Under the pieces are notes generated by a model. That model was not told where the DNA came from. It saw nothing but the letters and a program-made list of their open reading frames with translations, and did not search any database. A stretch of DNA of 64,000 nucleotides from CAWCKS01 sp963796195 (GTDB taxonomy: Bacteria; Pseudomonadota; Alphaproteobacteria; Rhizobiales; Xanthobacteraceae): assembly GCA_963796195.1 (NCBI GenBank), contig CAWCKS010000017.1:99153-163152 (forward strand), written 5' to 3'. The position numbers and the translations under genes are program-made. Of the stretch, positions 37,767 to 46,980 are shown piece after piece. Numbering within the stretch: the stretch's first letter is position 1; every line of letters begins with the position of its first letter.

Positions 37767-37958
37767 TCAGCTCGCGCTCAGCTGACTTTCTTTCGCAACG
37801 CGCTCGAACGCCTCATCGGAACTCTTGATACGATATTGGCAATCGTCGCCGTCGGTCGGCAGCAGCCGAATAACCTGGTAGGTCCCGCTCGACGCCGGAC
37901 GCGACACATTGCTGGCCGTGAAATAGACCGTTTCCCCCACGCGATACTTGTGTGCCAA
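37767..37958 (-). CDS. Small conserved hypothetical protein
   Basis: 63 residues from a TTG start: MAHKYRVGETVYFTAS ... TYQVIRLLP ... YRIKSSDEAFERVAKESQL. This pattern is seen in many Bradyrhizobium genomes with unknown role. The TTG at 37958 is favoured over the ATG at 38045 because GGAGAGG lies just before it and the conserved part starts there; the ATG form would be 92 residues. Confidence 0.6.
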   Translation of the reverse strand: MAHKYRVGETVYFTASNVSRPASSGTYQVIRLLPTDGDDCQYRIKSSDEAFERVAKESQLSAS

Positions 37959-38167
37959 CGCCCTCTCCTTCGCTTCGAACGCCTCACCGCCGGTTCCCCG
38001 AAATGTCCAATAGACCGGCGATCTCACCCACCCTTCTTGTAGCACGCCGCAAGCCAGTTTGGCCAGCCTTTCGGCGTCGGCTGAACTGCGAAATTGTGAG
38101 GCATTTCAAAAGAATACAGGAATTCCGCGGGTGTCGCGCCAACCCCGCGCGGAACCTGCGGCCGTCC

Positions 38168-38821
38168 TCAATCGCCTTCAAATTTCTCGATCACCAGGGT
38201 CTCTTTCAGTGCCGCGTTGGTCCATTCCCTGAACGGTGCGAACTCCGTCATGGTGGTCATATATTTGCGCGCGCCGGCAGAGACTTCGACGGCGTAAGTA
38301 AGCAAGCGATGCACCACGGGAGCGAACATCGCGTCAGCCGCCGAGAAGCGGCCGAACAGGAACGGGCCGCTACCGTGGCGCTTACGACAATCGCTCCAGA
38401 TTTCGTCCACGCGCGCGACATTGCTGGTCGCATCCGCCGACAGCGCCTTTGCGCGAACGGGACGATGGATGTTCATGGAACACTCGTTGCGGAGCGCCAT
38501 AAAGCCGGAGTGCATTTCCGACGAGATCGAGCGGGCATGTGCGCGCGCTGCGCGATCCGCCGGCCACACACCGGCGTCGGGAAAACGATCCGCCAGGTAT
38601 TCCATGATCGCAAGCGAATCCCAGGTCGTCACGCCGTCGTCGACCAGGATCGGGACTTTGCCCGATGGCGCATAGTCGAGAATGCGTTGCTTGTCGGCCG
38701 ACCCCGTATAGAGAGGAATGTTGACCTCGTCGAAGGCGAGTCCGGCGGCCTTCAGCATGAGCCAGGGCCGCATCGACCACGACGAGTAGTTCTTGTTGCC
38801 GATGACGAGCGTGAGAGCCAT
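38168..38821 (-). CDS. Glutathione S-transferase family protein
   Basis: A 217-residue GST-like protein. NYSSWSMRPWLMLKAAG contains the serine expected to activate glutathione, SGKVPILVDDG holds the conserved cis-proline, and SLAIMEYLADRFP is the motif that binds the gamma-glutamyl group. The C-terminal helical domain is complete. Substrate is unknown. The start at 38821 gives the usual N-terminus. Confidence 0.88.
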   Translation of the reverse strand: MALTLVIGNKNYSSWSMRPWLMLKAAGLAFDEVNIPLYTGSADKQRILDYAPSGKVPILVDDGVTTWDSLAIMEYLADRFPDAGVWPADRAARAHARSISSEMHSGFMALRNECSMNIHRPVRAKALSADATSNVARVDEIWSDCRKRHGSGPFLFGRFSAADAMFAPVVHRLLTYAVEVSAGARKYMTTMTEFAPFREWTNAALKETLVIEKFEGD

Positions 38822-38918
38822 TGGCCTGGTGTCTCCTGTGAACGGGCGAGCGATATAACAGGCTTCGCCATTCTCGGCACTTGCTTGATCGTCCTCGTTC
38901 CGGCAAGGCAGGTCCGCG

Positions 38919-39191
38919 ATGCGTAGCGATTCCGCCGAAGTACAGCCCAAAAACCTGCGTGAGTCAGTGCTCGATGCGTTGACGAACAGCAGTGAAAAGA
39001 CCCTCAGCGCCCAGGACATCGCCCGAGTGGTGGTCACCGACGACAGTTGGCCAAGCTTGCTCGTGCCGATCCGGCGCGCCGCCGTCGAGCTTGCCCTGGC
39101 CGGCCGGCTCGTCATCTACCGCAAGGGCAAGCCGGTCGACCCGACCGACTTCAAGGGCGTCTATCGGCTCGGGTTGTCGCGGCACGATTGA
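38919..39191 (+). CDS. DUF3253 family protein
   Basis: A 90-residue winged-helix-like protein. SWPSLLVPIRRAAVELALAGRLVIYRKGKPVDPTDFKGVYRL matches DUF3253, a family of unknown function. It is divergent from the GST gene, with a gap of 97 bp. Confidence 0.78.
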   Translation: MRSDSAEVQPKNLRESVLDALTNSSEKTLSAQDIARVVVTDDSWPSLLVPIRRAAVELALAGRLVIYRKGKPVDPTDFKGVYRLGLSRHD

Positions 39192-39192
39192 G

Positions 39193-39987
39193 TTAGCGCG
39201 GCGCAGGAAACAGCTCCGAACTGCGCCCGGTCAGCCAATAGATGACCAGGCCGCCCCATTCGTGCAGCGCGACGTCGGTGCGGGCCAGCCCGCTGCTGAG
39301 CCGGTCGAACGGCACCCTCGCATCGACCCAGCCCCGCGTTCGCCAGTCCACGGGATAGGCTTCGACCTCAAAGCCTGCCTTACGAAAGGCGCCGATCGCC
39401 CGCGGCATGTGGAACGCCGAGGTCACCAGCAGCCAGCGCTCAGTGTGCTTCGGCGCCAGCATCGCCCGCAGCATGGTCGCGTTTTCGGCCGTCGTCCGTG
39501 AGGCCTCTTCGAGCAGGATGCGGTCGCGGCTGACGCCGAACTCCTGCAAGAGCTGTGCGGCGATCGGCGCTTCCGACACCGAGCCCATGAACAGATTGCC
39601 GCTGCCGCCGCTGAACACGATTTTGGCCTGCGGAAACCGGCGTGCGAGGCGCAGCATGGCGAGGATACGCTCGGCGGAAGCGTCGAGCTCGATGCTGTTG
39701 CGCGCGGCCGACGCCTCCGAGTCGATGGCGCCGCCGAGCACAATGACGCCGTCAGGAACATCCGCCGACTGCCACTGCGGAAAGCGCTCGGTCAGCGCCA
39801 GCAGGAGAACGTTGCCGAGCGGCGAGAAGCCGGCGATCGCGAGCAGCACGGTCGACACGATAAGCAGGGCCAGTCCTGCGCGCCACCGGCGCGCCAGCAA
39901 GAGGCACAAGCCAGCAAGGCCCGCGAGCGCGATCAGGTTTGACGGGACGGCGAAGAAGCCGGCGACCTTGGAAAGCACAAAGAACAT
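39193..39987 (-). CDS. YdcF/ElyC family protein (DUF218)
   Basis: A 264-residue protein with two N-terminal membrane spans and a DUF218 domain. GVIVLGGAIDSE, KIVFSGGSGN, LLEEASRTTAENA and LLVTSAFHMPRAI are the family motifs. ElyC in E. coli affects peptidoglycan lipid carrier metabolism. A comparable envelope role is inferred but not shown. It ends against the DUF3253 gene and starts just after the aldo/keto reductase gene on the same strand. Confidence 0.88.
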   Translation of the reverse strand: MFFVLSKVAGFFAVPSNLIALAGLAGLCLLLARRWRAGLALLIVSTVLLAIAGFSPLGNVLLLALTERFPQWQSADVPDGVIVLGGAIDSEASAARNSIELDASAERILAMLRLARRFPQAKIVFSGGSGNLFMGSVSEAPIAAQLLQEFGVSRDRILLEEASRTTAENATMLRAMLAPKHTERWLLVTSAFHMPRAIGAFRKAGFEVEAYPVDWRTRGWVDARVPFDRLSSGLARTDVALHEWGGLVIYWLTGRSSELFPAPR

Positions 39988-39996
39988 TTGCAGACG

Positions 39997-40779
39997 CTAG
40001 CGGTGCCCCGCGCCGATCGCAAAGATTTGCTCCATTTCGCCCGGCGTCAGCTCGAAATCAAAAACAGCGAGATTTTCCGACAGCCGCTCGATGCGCGAGG
40101 TGCGCGGAATCGCGCTGACGCCCTGCTGTACCAGCCAGCGCAGCGATACCTGGGCGGCGGTCTTGTTGTAGCGCGCTCCGATCTCGGTCAGCACCGCGTC
40201 GCCTCTGACATTGCCCTTGGCAATCGGGCTGTAGGCGACGACAGCGAGACCGGCCGCGGCGCAAGCCTGCCGCAAGGCGGTCTGATCAAGGTAGGGATGG
40301 TAGTGGATCTGGTTGCACACGAGCGGCTCTCTGCATAGCGAGACCGCCTCTTGCATCAGCTGCACGTCGAAATTCGAGACGCCGATATGCCTTGCGAGAC
40401 CCTCCCGCTTGACCTTCGCAAGGGCGCCCAGCGTCTCGACGAGGGGAACCCGCGTGCTCGGCCAGTGCAACAGCAGGAGGTCAACGTCGGACACGCGGAG
40501 GCGCGCGACGCTTTCCTTGACCGAGCGCTCGAGGTCCGGCGGGGCAAAATGCGTGGGCCAGACCTTTGTGGTGAGGAACACCTCGGCGCGCGGTATGCCG
40601 GAGGCGCGCAAACCCTCGCCGACGTCGCGCTCGTTGTCATACATCTGCGCAGTGTCGATGTGGCGATAGCCGAGCCGCAGCGCCTGCTCGACAATGCGCG
40701 TGCAGACGCGGCCGCGCAGTTCCCAGGTCCCGAGCCCGATCGCGGGAATCCTTGCGCCATTTGCTTCAATGACTTGCAT
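39997..40779 (-). CDS. Aldo/keto reductase
   Basis: A 260-residue NADPH-dependent reductase. The catalytic tetrad is visible: Asp in YRHIDTAQMYDNE with its Tyr, Lys in TTKVWPTHF, and His in LLLLHWPS. NQIHYHPYLDQ and SAIPRTSRIERLSEN complete the signature. It is likely of the 2,5-diketo-gluconate reductase-like group. Substrate is undetermined. ATG 40779 replaces an upstream ATG on homology. Confidence 0.9.
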   Translation of the reverse strand: MQVIEANGARIPAIGLGTWELRGRVCTRIVEQALRLGYRHIDTAQMYDNERDVGEGLRASGIPRAEVFLTTKVWPTHFAPPDLERSVKESVARLRVSDVDLLLLHWPSTRVPLVETLGALAKVKREGLARHIGVSNFDVQLMQEAVSLCREPLVCNQIHYHPYLDQTALRQACAAAGLAVVAYSPIAKGNVRGDAVLTEIGARYNKTAAQVSLRWLVQQGVSAIPRTSRIERLSENLAVFDFELTPGEMEQIFAIGAGHR

Positions 40780-40859
40780 GACCGGCCGTTCCTGTGACGC
40801 AGGTAGAATAGCACGGATCGATGGCAGCCCGGACGCGAGGCTCCGGTTCAAACCTCAAT

Positions 40860-41168
40860 TCAGGCTTTGGCGGGATCGCGCGCCAGCGTCGCATAAGCGA
40901 AGTCGGGTTCACGCGCGATCAGTGTCAACAGCGCGCGCGCCGGACCGCGCGGTGTGCGCTTGCCCTGCTCCCAATTACGGATGGTATCGAGCGGCACGCC
41001 TAATCGCGCGGCGAACTGCTCCTGGGTGAGGCGATTGCGCAACCGCAGTTCGCGGACCTGGATGGCGGGAGGTTCGGCCACGGCAAGACGCTCCGGCGCG
41101 AGCGGAAACTCGCATCCGTCCCGGATCTCGACAATCCGTCCATCAGCCTTCAAGCGTAGTCGCTGCAT
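40860..41168 (-). CDS. XRE-family helix-turn-helix protein
   Basis: A 102-residue DNA-binding protein with the HTH segment LRLRNRLTQEQFAARLGVPLDTIRNWEQGKRTP. The layout matches small XRE regulators and HigA/NadS-type antitoxins. No toxin gene lies next to it, so a solitary regulator is more likely. Confidence 0.8.
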   Translation of the reverse strand: MQRLRLKADGRIVEIRDGCEFPLAPERLAVAEPPAIQVRELRLRNRLTQEQFAARLGVPLDTIRNWEQGKRTPRGPARALLTLIAREPDFAYATLARDPAKA

Positions 41169-41238
41169 AGCGCCCCCACTTGAACGATGGTTGCCCGGTT
41201 ATGGTTAATGAACAGTTAATGATGCGGTTCCGACCACA

Positions 41239-42099
41239 ATGCCGATGGGTTCTCGTGATTTGTCCAGGATGATGAGCAAGGCGTTGGTGCGAGTTGTCGT
41301 TTCAGTCGCGGCGATGGGCGCGATCCTGCTGTTGGCGTGTGCCCCGGCGCCCGCTGCCGATTGCCCGATCAAGAATGCGTTGGGGACATCGCGTACCCTC
41401 ACGGTCAGTGTAACCGACACACCACGGGTCGGGCTGAAGCAGTTTCCGACCACCTTGCCGCTCGCCGACAAGGAGGTGGTGCTGACCTTTGACGACGGCC
41501 CCTTCCCGCCGACCACGCGCCGCGTGCTCGCAGCGCTCGCTGATCAGTGCGTGCACGCAACCTTCTTCCTGATCGGACAGAACGCCGCGCACAATCCGGA
41601 CCTCGTCCGCAAGATCGTGGCCAATGGTCACAGCATCGGCCACCACAGCTGGTCGCACCGCATCCTTGGCCGCATTCCCCAGAGCGCCGCCGAACAGGAG
41701 GTCGACCGCGGCATCGCAGCGGTGGAGGACATCACCGGCAAGCCGCAAGCTCAGCGAACGGTCGGCCAGAGCGGCGCGCCGGCCGAGCCGACGCGGTTTT
41801 TCCGCTTCCCGGGGTTCGTTGCGACGCCAAAGTTGCTTGACGAGCTCAACGGTCGCAACATGGTGGTCTTCGGTGCCGACCTCTGGGCCAGCGACTGGGA
41901 CAAGATGACGTCCGATCAGGAACTCGGCCAGATCATCGGCAGGCTCAAGGCGGCGCGGAAGGGCATCATCCTGCTTCACGACATCAAGGCGCAGACCGCC
42001 GCGATGCTGCCGTCCTTCCTCCGTTTTCTCAAGGAGAATGGCTATCATGTGGTACAGGTTGTCGCTTCCGGCACGACGCAGGCGGTTTCCGGCAAATGA
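41239..42099 (+). CDS. Polysaccharide deacetylase family protein
   Basis: A 286-residue secreted NodB-homology protein. After a signal peptide ending at APAAD, LTFDDGPFPP gives the metal-binding Asp pair, HSIGHHSWSH the HxxxH, and RFFRFPGF the catalytic arginine region. It probably removes N-acetyl groups from an envelope polysaccharide. A paralogue follows at 42230 with the same N-terminal layout (CPxx-LGTSRT), which indicates a local duplication. Confidence 0.88.
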   Translation: MPMGSRDLSRMMSKALVRVVVSVAAMGAILLLACAPAPAADCPIKNALGTSRTLTVSVTDTPRVGLKQFPTTLPLADKEVVLTFDDGPFPPTTRRVLAALADQCVHATFFLIGQNAAHNPDLVRKIVANGHSIGHHSWSHRILGRIPQSAAEQEVDRGIAAVEDITGKPQAQRTVGQSGAPAEPTRFFRFPGFVATPKLLDELNGRNMVVFGADLWASDWDKMTSDQELGQIIGRLKAARKGIILLHDIKAQTAAMLPSFLRFLKENGYHVVQVVASGTTQAVSGK

Positions 42100-42229
42100 A
42101 CTGGTTGCGCCGCCGCCAAGACCAACAGGGCCTGAAAGGCGCTTTCAGCCTGTGGACGATTAAGCGGCCGTTCATCTGCCCACCTCTAACCTTGCTATTT
42201 CTGTCAGTCTGGTCCCGATTGGAATTTCG

Positions 42230-43441
42230 ATGCTCTGGTCCCGCCGTCTGAGTTGGCTGACCGTCACGGCCCTGGTGGCGCTCGGCGCGGCACAGGCATC
42301 GGCCGAGACCTGCCCGGGACACCCCGACGCGATTGGCACCTCGCGCACCATCGTGATCGACCCGACCGAGCACCCGCATATCGGCACCATGCAGTATGCG
42401 GAGACGCTGCCGCTGCGCGACCACGAGGTGGTGCTGACATTCGACGACGGACCGCTGCCACGCTACTCGAACCAGGTGCTCGACATCCTCGCCGCGCAAT
42501 GCGTGAAGGCGACCTTCTTTGAGATTGGGCGCATGGCGCAGGCGTTCCCCGACGGCATCAAACGCCTGCGTGCGGACGGCCACACTATCGGCACCCACAG
42601 CCAGAACCATCCCTTGAGCTTCGAGCGCATGCCGCTCGACAAGGTGGCGAAGGAAGTCGACGACGGCATCGCCTCGGTCAAGGCAGCGCTCGGCGACGAC
42701 GGCAAGGACCTCGCGCCGTTCTTTCGCATTCCGGGCCTTCTGCGCTCGCCGCAGGTCGACGAGCTACTGGCCTCGCGCGGCCTGATGACCTGGAGCGCGG
42801 ATTTTCCGGCCGACGACTGGCGCAACATCTCGTCGGCGCGGGTCGCGGCGCTCGCGCTGTCCCGCCTCGAGGCCAAGGGCAAGGGCGTGCTGCTGCTGCA
42901 CGATATCCACGCCCGCACGGTCGCCGCGCTGCCGACAATCCTGCGCCAGCTGAAGGCCCATGGCTTCCGCATCGTGCACGTGGTTCCGGCCAGCGCGGAG
43001 CAAGCGAAGACGGCGACGGTTGCCGCGGATTGGCGCCTGCACGGCGAAGCTCAGGCCGCCGCGAAATGGCCGGCAGCGCCGCACTTCGTGTTTGCGGAGA
43101 CCGCACCCACTGCAGCCCCCGACGTGGTCGGCCTCGGCGTGACCAATACCAGCGGTGCGATGATTGCGGCAGCGCCAAAAGATCCGCCGCGTCAGAGGAC
43201 GCGGACGCCGCTGCCGCCGGAATTCATCTGGCCGCGCCAGCTCAGCTCCCTGCCGGTGACGCTGGTCGCGGCGCTCCCGGTGCCGTCCGTGCAACTGTTC
43301 CGCCCCGGCTACGGTGAGCTCGAAGGCGGTTTCGCGCCGCATCATGCAGACACCGCGCATCGTGCCGAGATGGTTTCGCCGGCTGCGGATTGGCCGGCCG
43401 CCGCGTATCCGAGGTCATGCTTTTTCTGCGCCATGCGCTAA
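42230..43441 (+). CDS. Polysaccharide deacetylase family protein, with C-terminal extension
   Basis: A 403-residue paralogue of the preceding gene. It has a signal peptide (to QASAETCPG), LTFDDGPLPR, HTIGTHSQNH and a conserved FFRIPGLL. An extra C-terminal part of about 120 residues is rich in Ala, Pro and Thr, and ends with two cysteines. The first copy lacks this tail, so the two may act on different substrates or locations. The gap between them is 130 bp. Confidence 0.87.
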   Translation: MLWSRRLSWLTVTALVALGAAQASAETCPGHPDAIGTSRTIVIDPTEHPHIGTMQYAETLPLRDHEVVLTFDDGPLPRYSNQVLDILAAQCVKATFFEIGRMAQAFPDGIKRLRADGHTIGTHSQNHPLSFERMPLDKVAKEVDDGIASVKAALGDDGKDLAPFFRIPGLLRSPQVDELLASRGLMTWSADFPADDWRNISSARVAALALSRLEAKGKGVLLLHDIHARTVAALPTILRQLKAHGFRIVHVVPASAEQAKTATVAADWRLHGEAQAAAKWPAAPHFVFAETAPTAAPDVVGLGVTNTSGAMIAAAPKDPPRQRTRTPLPPEFIWPRQLSSLPVTLVAALPVPSVQLFRPGYGELEGGFAPHHADTAHRAEMVSPAADWPAAAYPRSCFFCAMR

Positions 43442-43491
43442 GCTTTGCACGTGCCGGTCGATGCCGGCCGCAGATTAGCCCGACCTGACGC

Positions 43492-43824
43492 ATGTCTCTT
43501 GCACGCTCGCTACCACTTTTGCTCGCGCTGGCCCCTGGTCTGATCGCGACATCGACCGCATCGGCCGCGCCCGCAATGAGCACGATCTGGCAGGACACCG
43601 CGCTCGACCTCAGCGCTTGCGTGAAGCAGGCCGAACTCGCGCTGCACGATGCCGGCATGACCAGGAACGCGCAGACCTTGCGCGAGAGTGTCTATGGCGA
43701 ACAGGGGCCCTATACCGGCTCGATCCGCTGCCTCACCGGCAAGGGCATCGTGTTCATTGTCGTCGCGGGCCCGCGCCAGGACCGGGCGGCCCAGTTCGTC
43801 GGCCTCTTGAAGAGCAAGTTCTGA
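43492..43824 (+). CDS. Secreted hypothetical protein
   Basis: 110 residues, not recognised. A signal peptide (MSLARSLPLLLALAPGLIA) ends near ASAAPAM. The mature part has cysteines in LSACVKQ and IRCLTGKG that may pair, and a KGIVFIVVAGP strand. It follows the deacetylases and may be co-transcribed. Confidence 0.7.
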   Translation: MSLARSLPLLLALAPGLIATSTASAAPAMSTIWQDTALDLSACVKQAELALHDAGMTRNAQTLRESVYGEQGPYTGSIRCLTGKGIVFIVVAGPRQDRAAQFVGLLKSKF

Positions 43825-43941
43825 CGGGCTCCGAGCGCCTCTGGAAGGCCGCCGCGCGGCCCTTGTCCCCACATCATTGATTTGTTACATGGGCGCCGTT
43901 GCTGACGCGCCGGTCCTGTCAGGATTTGGCGCTATCCCCTT

Positions 43942-44026
43942 GCGGCCGTGGCGGAATTGGTAGACGCGCTAGCTTGAGGTGCTAGTGGGGCAACTCGTGG
44001 AGGTTCGAGTCCTCTCGGCCGCACCA
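43942..44026 (+). tRNA. tRNA-Leu(GAG)
   Basis: A class II tRNA of 85 nt including CCA at 44024-44026. The acceptor GCGGCCG pairs with CGGCCGC. The anticodon stem CTAGC/GCTAG encloses TTGAGGT, giving anticodon GAG at 43976-43978, which reads CTC and CTT. A long variable arm fits leucine. Confidence 0.96.
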
Positions 44027-44156
44027 ACTTAAGCGCCAACGACAGTTTGACCTTTGAATTAGTGCCGGCCACGCGCCCGGAGCGATGGCTGGACGCGTTT
44101 CAGCGCCCGGCGCAAGATGCGCAAAAACAAGACGCGCTCTTGCCGGGGGAAATCGC

Positions 44157-45767
44157 ATGACCAAGCTGACGGAAGCCTACACCAAGGGCCCGAGTTCGCC
44201 GCCGATACGCGATCTCTCGCTCGGGCAGTTGCTCGAGCAGGCGGCACAACGTGCGCCGGACCGGCTCGCGCTGGTCGCGGGCGTGGCGGATCCGGCCGCG
44301 CGGCGGCGCTGGACCTACAAGCAACTGCTCGACCAATCGCTGCGCACAGCACGCGCGCTGCAAAAGCGCTTCAAGCCGGGCGAGCGCGTTGCGGTGTGGG
44401 CGCCGAATATCCCGGAGTGGGTGATGTGCGAGTTTGGCTGTGCCTTCGCCGGCCTGGTCCTCGTCACGGTGAATCCGGCCTTCAGGCTGGCCGAGGTCGA
44501 ATACGTGCTGAAGCAGTCGCGCGCGGCCGGCATCCTCGTGATCAACAACTTCCGCGGCAATCCAATGCTCACGACCGCGCAACAGGCCGCGAAGAACTGC
44601 CCCGAGTTGCGCGAGGTGATTTGCTTCGACGACTGGGAAAAATTTCTTGCTTCGGGCGATGGATCAAAAGAGCCGCTGCCGGAGGTCCGCCCGATGGACC
44701 CGGTGATGATCCAGTACACCTCGGGTACGACAGGCTTCCCCAAGGGCGCGCTGCTGCATCACCGCGGCCTCGTCAACAACGGCGCCGATACCTTCGACCG
44801 CATGGGCGTGCCGGAAGGCGGCGTCTCGATCACGACGATGCCGCTGTTTCACACCGGCGGCTGCGTCTGCTGCGTGCTTGGCGCGGTGTCGCACGCCGTA
44901 ACACAGGTGCTGGTCGAGGCATTCGAGCCGGGGCTCGTGCTCGAGTTGATGCAGAGTTTTGGTGCGAACGGCATATTGGCCGTTCCGACCATGCTGATCG
45001 CAATGATGGAGCATCCAAACTTCAGCACTACCGATCTATCATCCATCAGAGCGGTCTGCTCGGGCGGCTCGACGGTTCCGGCGGCCCTCGTCAAACAGCT
45101 CGAGCAGCGGCTCGGCGCGCCCTTCACTATCGTGTTCGGCCAGACCGAGTGTTCGCCGGTCGCGACCATGACAAGCCCATCCGACTCCACCGCCGACAAG
45201 GCCAACACCATCGGCCTGCCGCTGCCCAACGTCGAGGTGAAGATCGTCAACCCCGACACCGGCAAGACCGCCGCGATCGGCGAGATCGGCGAATTCTGCA
45301 CCCGCGGCTATCTCGTGATGCACGGCTATTTCGAGATGACGGATGCCACCAACGCCGCGATCGATGCCGAGGGCTGGCTGCACACGGGCGATCTGTGCGC
45401 CATGGACGAGCGCGGTTACTGCACGGTCGAAGGCCGGCTCAAGGACATGATCATCCGCGGCGGCGAGAACATTTATCCGCGCGAGCTCGAGGAGTTGCTG
45501 TTCCGCCATCCGAAGGTCGGCGAGGTCGCGGTCGTCGGCCTGCCCGACGAAAAATGGGGCGAGGAAGTCGGCGCTTTCATCCGCCCTGCCCCCGGCGCGA
45601 CGGTCAGCAAAGAAGAGCTGTTCCTCTACATGCGCGAGCACCTCGCCCCGCACAAGACGCCGCGGCAGTGGTTCGTGGTCGAAGCGTTTCCGCTCACCGG
45701 CTCCGGCAAGATCCAGAAGTTCAGGCTGCGCGAGAGCTTTGTGAAGGGCGAGCTGACGGCGCTCTAG
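44157..45767 (+). CDS. AMP-binding acyl-CoA synthetase
   Basis: A 536-residue adenylate-forming ligase that activates a carboxylic acid with ATP and joins it to CoA. YTSGTTGFPKGALLHH is the AMP-binding signature, FGQTECSP the adenine contact, HTGDLCAMDERGYCTVEGRLKDMI the core hinge, and PLTGSGKIQKFRLR holds the C-terminal catalytic lysine. It resembles medium- to long-chain fatty-acid ligases. ATG 44157 follows GGGGGAA; an earlier in-frame ATG overlaps no family sequence. Confidence 0.92.
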   Translation: MTKLTEAYTKGPSSPPIRDLSLGQLLEQAAQRAPDRLALVAGVADPAARRRWTYKQLLDQSLRTARALQKRFKPGERVAVWAPNIPEWVMCEFGCAFAGLVLVTVNPAFRLAEVEYVLKQSRAAGILVINNFRGNPMLTTAQQAAKNCPELREVICFDDWEKFLASGDGSKEPLPEVRPMDPVMIQYTSGTTGFPKGALLHHRGLVNNGADTFDRMGVPEGGVSITTMPLFHTGGCVCCVLGAVSHAVTQVLVEAFEPGLVLELMQSFGANGILAVPTMLIAMMEHPNFSTTDLSSIRAVCSGGSTVPAALVKQLEQRLGAPFTIVFGQTECSPVATMTSPSDSTADKANTIGLPLPNVEVKIVNPDTGKTAAIGEIGEFCTRGYLVMHGYFEMTDATNAAIDAEGWLHTGDLCAMDERGYCTVEGRLKDMIIRGGENIYPRELEELLFRHPKVGEVAVVGLPDEKWGEEVGAFIRPAPGATVSKEELFLYMREHLAPHKTPRQWFVVEAFPLTGSGKIQKFRLRESFVKGELTAL

Positions 45768-45861
45768 AAAGCTGCCTCAGCTGTGACCAGCGCCGCCGCG
45801 CAACAAGTTGATGCTGCTGTCGTTTCGGCTGATTTTGGCGGGGTTTTCGCGCACGGGCCGA

Positions 45862-45903
45862 AATATCCGTCGACGGATATTCGCCGACGAATATTCGTCG
45901 GCG
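45862..45903. repeat. Two abutting perfect palindromes
   Basis: A 20-bp palindrome centred between 45871 and 45872 (core ATCCGTCGACGGAT) is directly followed by a 22-bp palindrome at 45882-45903 (core GACGAATATTCGTC). Both contain related GACGxATATTCG half-sites. They lie about 95 bp after the acyl-CoA ligase and before the convergent fliN-like gene. Function is unknown. Terminator, operator or recombination site are all open. Confidence 0.75.
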
Positions 45904-45963
45904 TATATACAATAACGAGCATTTTAGAAGAATTACTACCAACTCTCTAAGAGAGCGTAGCTT

Positions 45964-46206
45964 TCAGCGCCTGTCCGGCGAGCGTGGCAGCATCTGCTTC
46001 ACCTCGACCGCGATGCGGTTGCCTTTGACGACGACGACACCGCTCGCCACCGGCATGTTGTTGGCGAGCACCCTCACTTCGTCCTGCTCGGACGCGTCGA
46101 GTTCGATGATGGCGCCGCGGCTCAGACGCAACACCTGGTGGACCGGCATCGAGGTGGTGCCGAGCACCACCATGAGGTCGACCGCAACGTCGTCTATATT
46201 GGGCAC
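45964..46206 (-). CDS. FliN/SpoA-domain protein (solitary)
   Basis: An 80-residue protein consisting only of the SPOA domain: LMVVLGTTSMPVHQVLRLSRGAIIELD and NMPVASGVVVVKGNRIAVEV, as at the C-terminus of the flagellar switch protein FliN. Starts with GTG at 46206. No flagellar genes are nearby, so it could be a minor switch component or a repurposed relative. It is divergent from lipB. Confidence 0.8.
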   Translation of the reverse strand: MPNIDDVAVDLMVVLGTTSMPVHQVLRLSRGAIIELDASEQDEVRVLANNMPVASGVVVVKGNRIAVEVKQMLPRSPDRR

Positions 46207-46296
46207 CGGAACTCCGAACGGTCAGGCTGAGTGATCCCTCGAGTTTGGGACTCAAGGGGTCGCGACAGCCCACTGTCACCACGGTATGGTTAGCAG

Positions 46297-46980
46297 ATGG
46301 TTAATTCCGGCCGAGCCCTTGATCTTTCAGCGCATTCCGGTGCCAGCGCAGTAGAATGGCGCATCTCCGATAAGCCTGTCCCCTATCTCGAGGCGGTCGC
46401 CGCGATGGAGGAGCGCTCAGCCGCGATCGCCGCCGGCACCGCGCAGGAAATGGTTTGGCTGCTCGAACATCCGCCGCTCTACACCGGTGGCACCAGCGCC
46501 AAACCGCAGGACCTGCACGATGCGCGCTTCCCGGTATTTCAGAGCGGCCGCGGCGGCCAGTTCACCTATCACGGCCCCGGCCAGCGGGTTGCCTACGTCA
46601 TGATCGACTTGAAGCGCCGCAAGCCCGACGTGCGCGCCTTCGTCAACAACCTCGAGGAATGGATCATCCGCACGCTCGCCGACTTCAACATTCGCGGCGA
46701 GCGCCGCGGCGACCGCATCGGCGTGTGGGTCCGCCGCCCCGACAAGGGCGATGGCTTCGAAGACAAGATCGCCGCGATCGGCGTGCGGCTGAAGCGCTGG
46801 GTGTCGCTGCACGGCATCGCCATCAACGTCGAGCCTGATCTCACTCACTTCGGCGGCATCGTACCGTGCGGCGTCGCCGACCCGCGCTATGGCGTGACCA
46901 GCCTGGTTGATCTCGGGTTGCCGGTGACGATGGCCGATCTCGACGTCGCGCTGAAGCGAAGGTTTGCCGAGATTTTCTAG
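46297..46980 (+). CDS. lipB: Octanoyltransferase LipB
   Basis: A 227-residue enzyme that moves an octanoyl group from acyl carrier protein to lipoyl domains. RGGQFTYHGPGQ is the family signature, and the catalytic pair is the Lys in DKIAAIGVRL and the Cys in GIVPCGV. The last 267 nt and about 200 bp of downstream DNA recur at 49,844-50,311. The gene itself is intact. Confidence 0.95.
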   Translation: MVNSGRALDLSAHSGASAVEWRISDKPVPYLEAVAAMEERSAAIAAGTAQEMVWLLEHPPLYTGGTSAKPQDLHDARFPVFQSGRGGQFTYHGPGQRVAYVMIDLKRRKPDVRAFVNNLEEWIIRTLADFNIRGERRGDRIGVWVRRPDKGDGFEDKIAAIGVRLKRWVSLHGIAINVEPDLTHFGGIVPCGVADPRYGVTSLVDLGLPVTMADLDVALKRRFAEIF

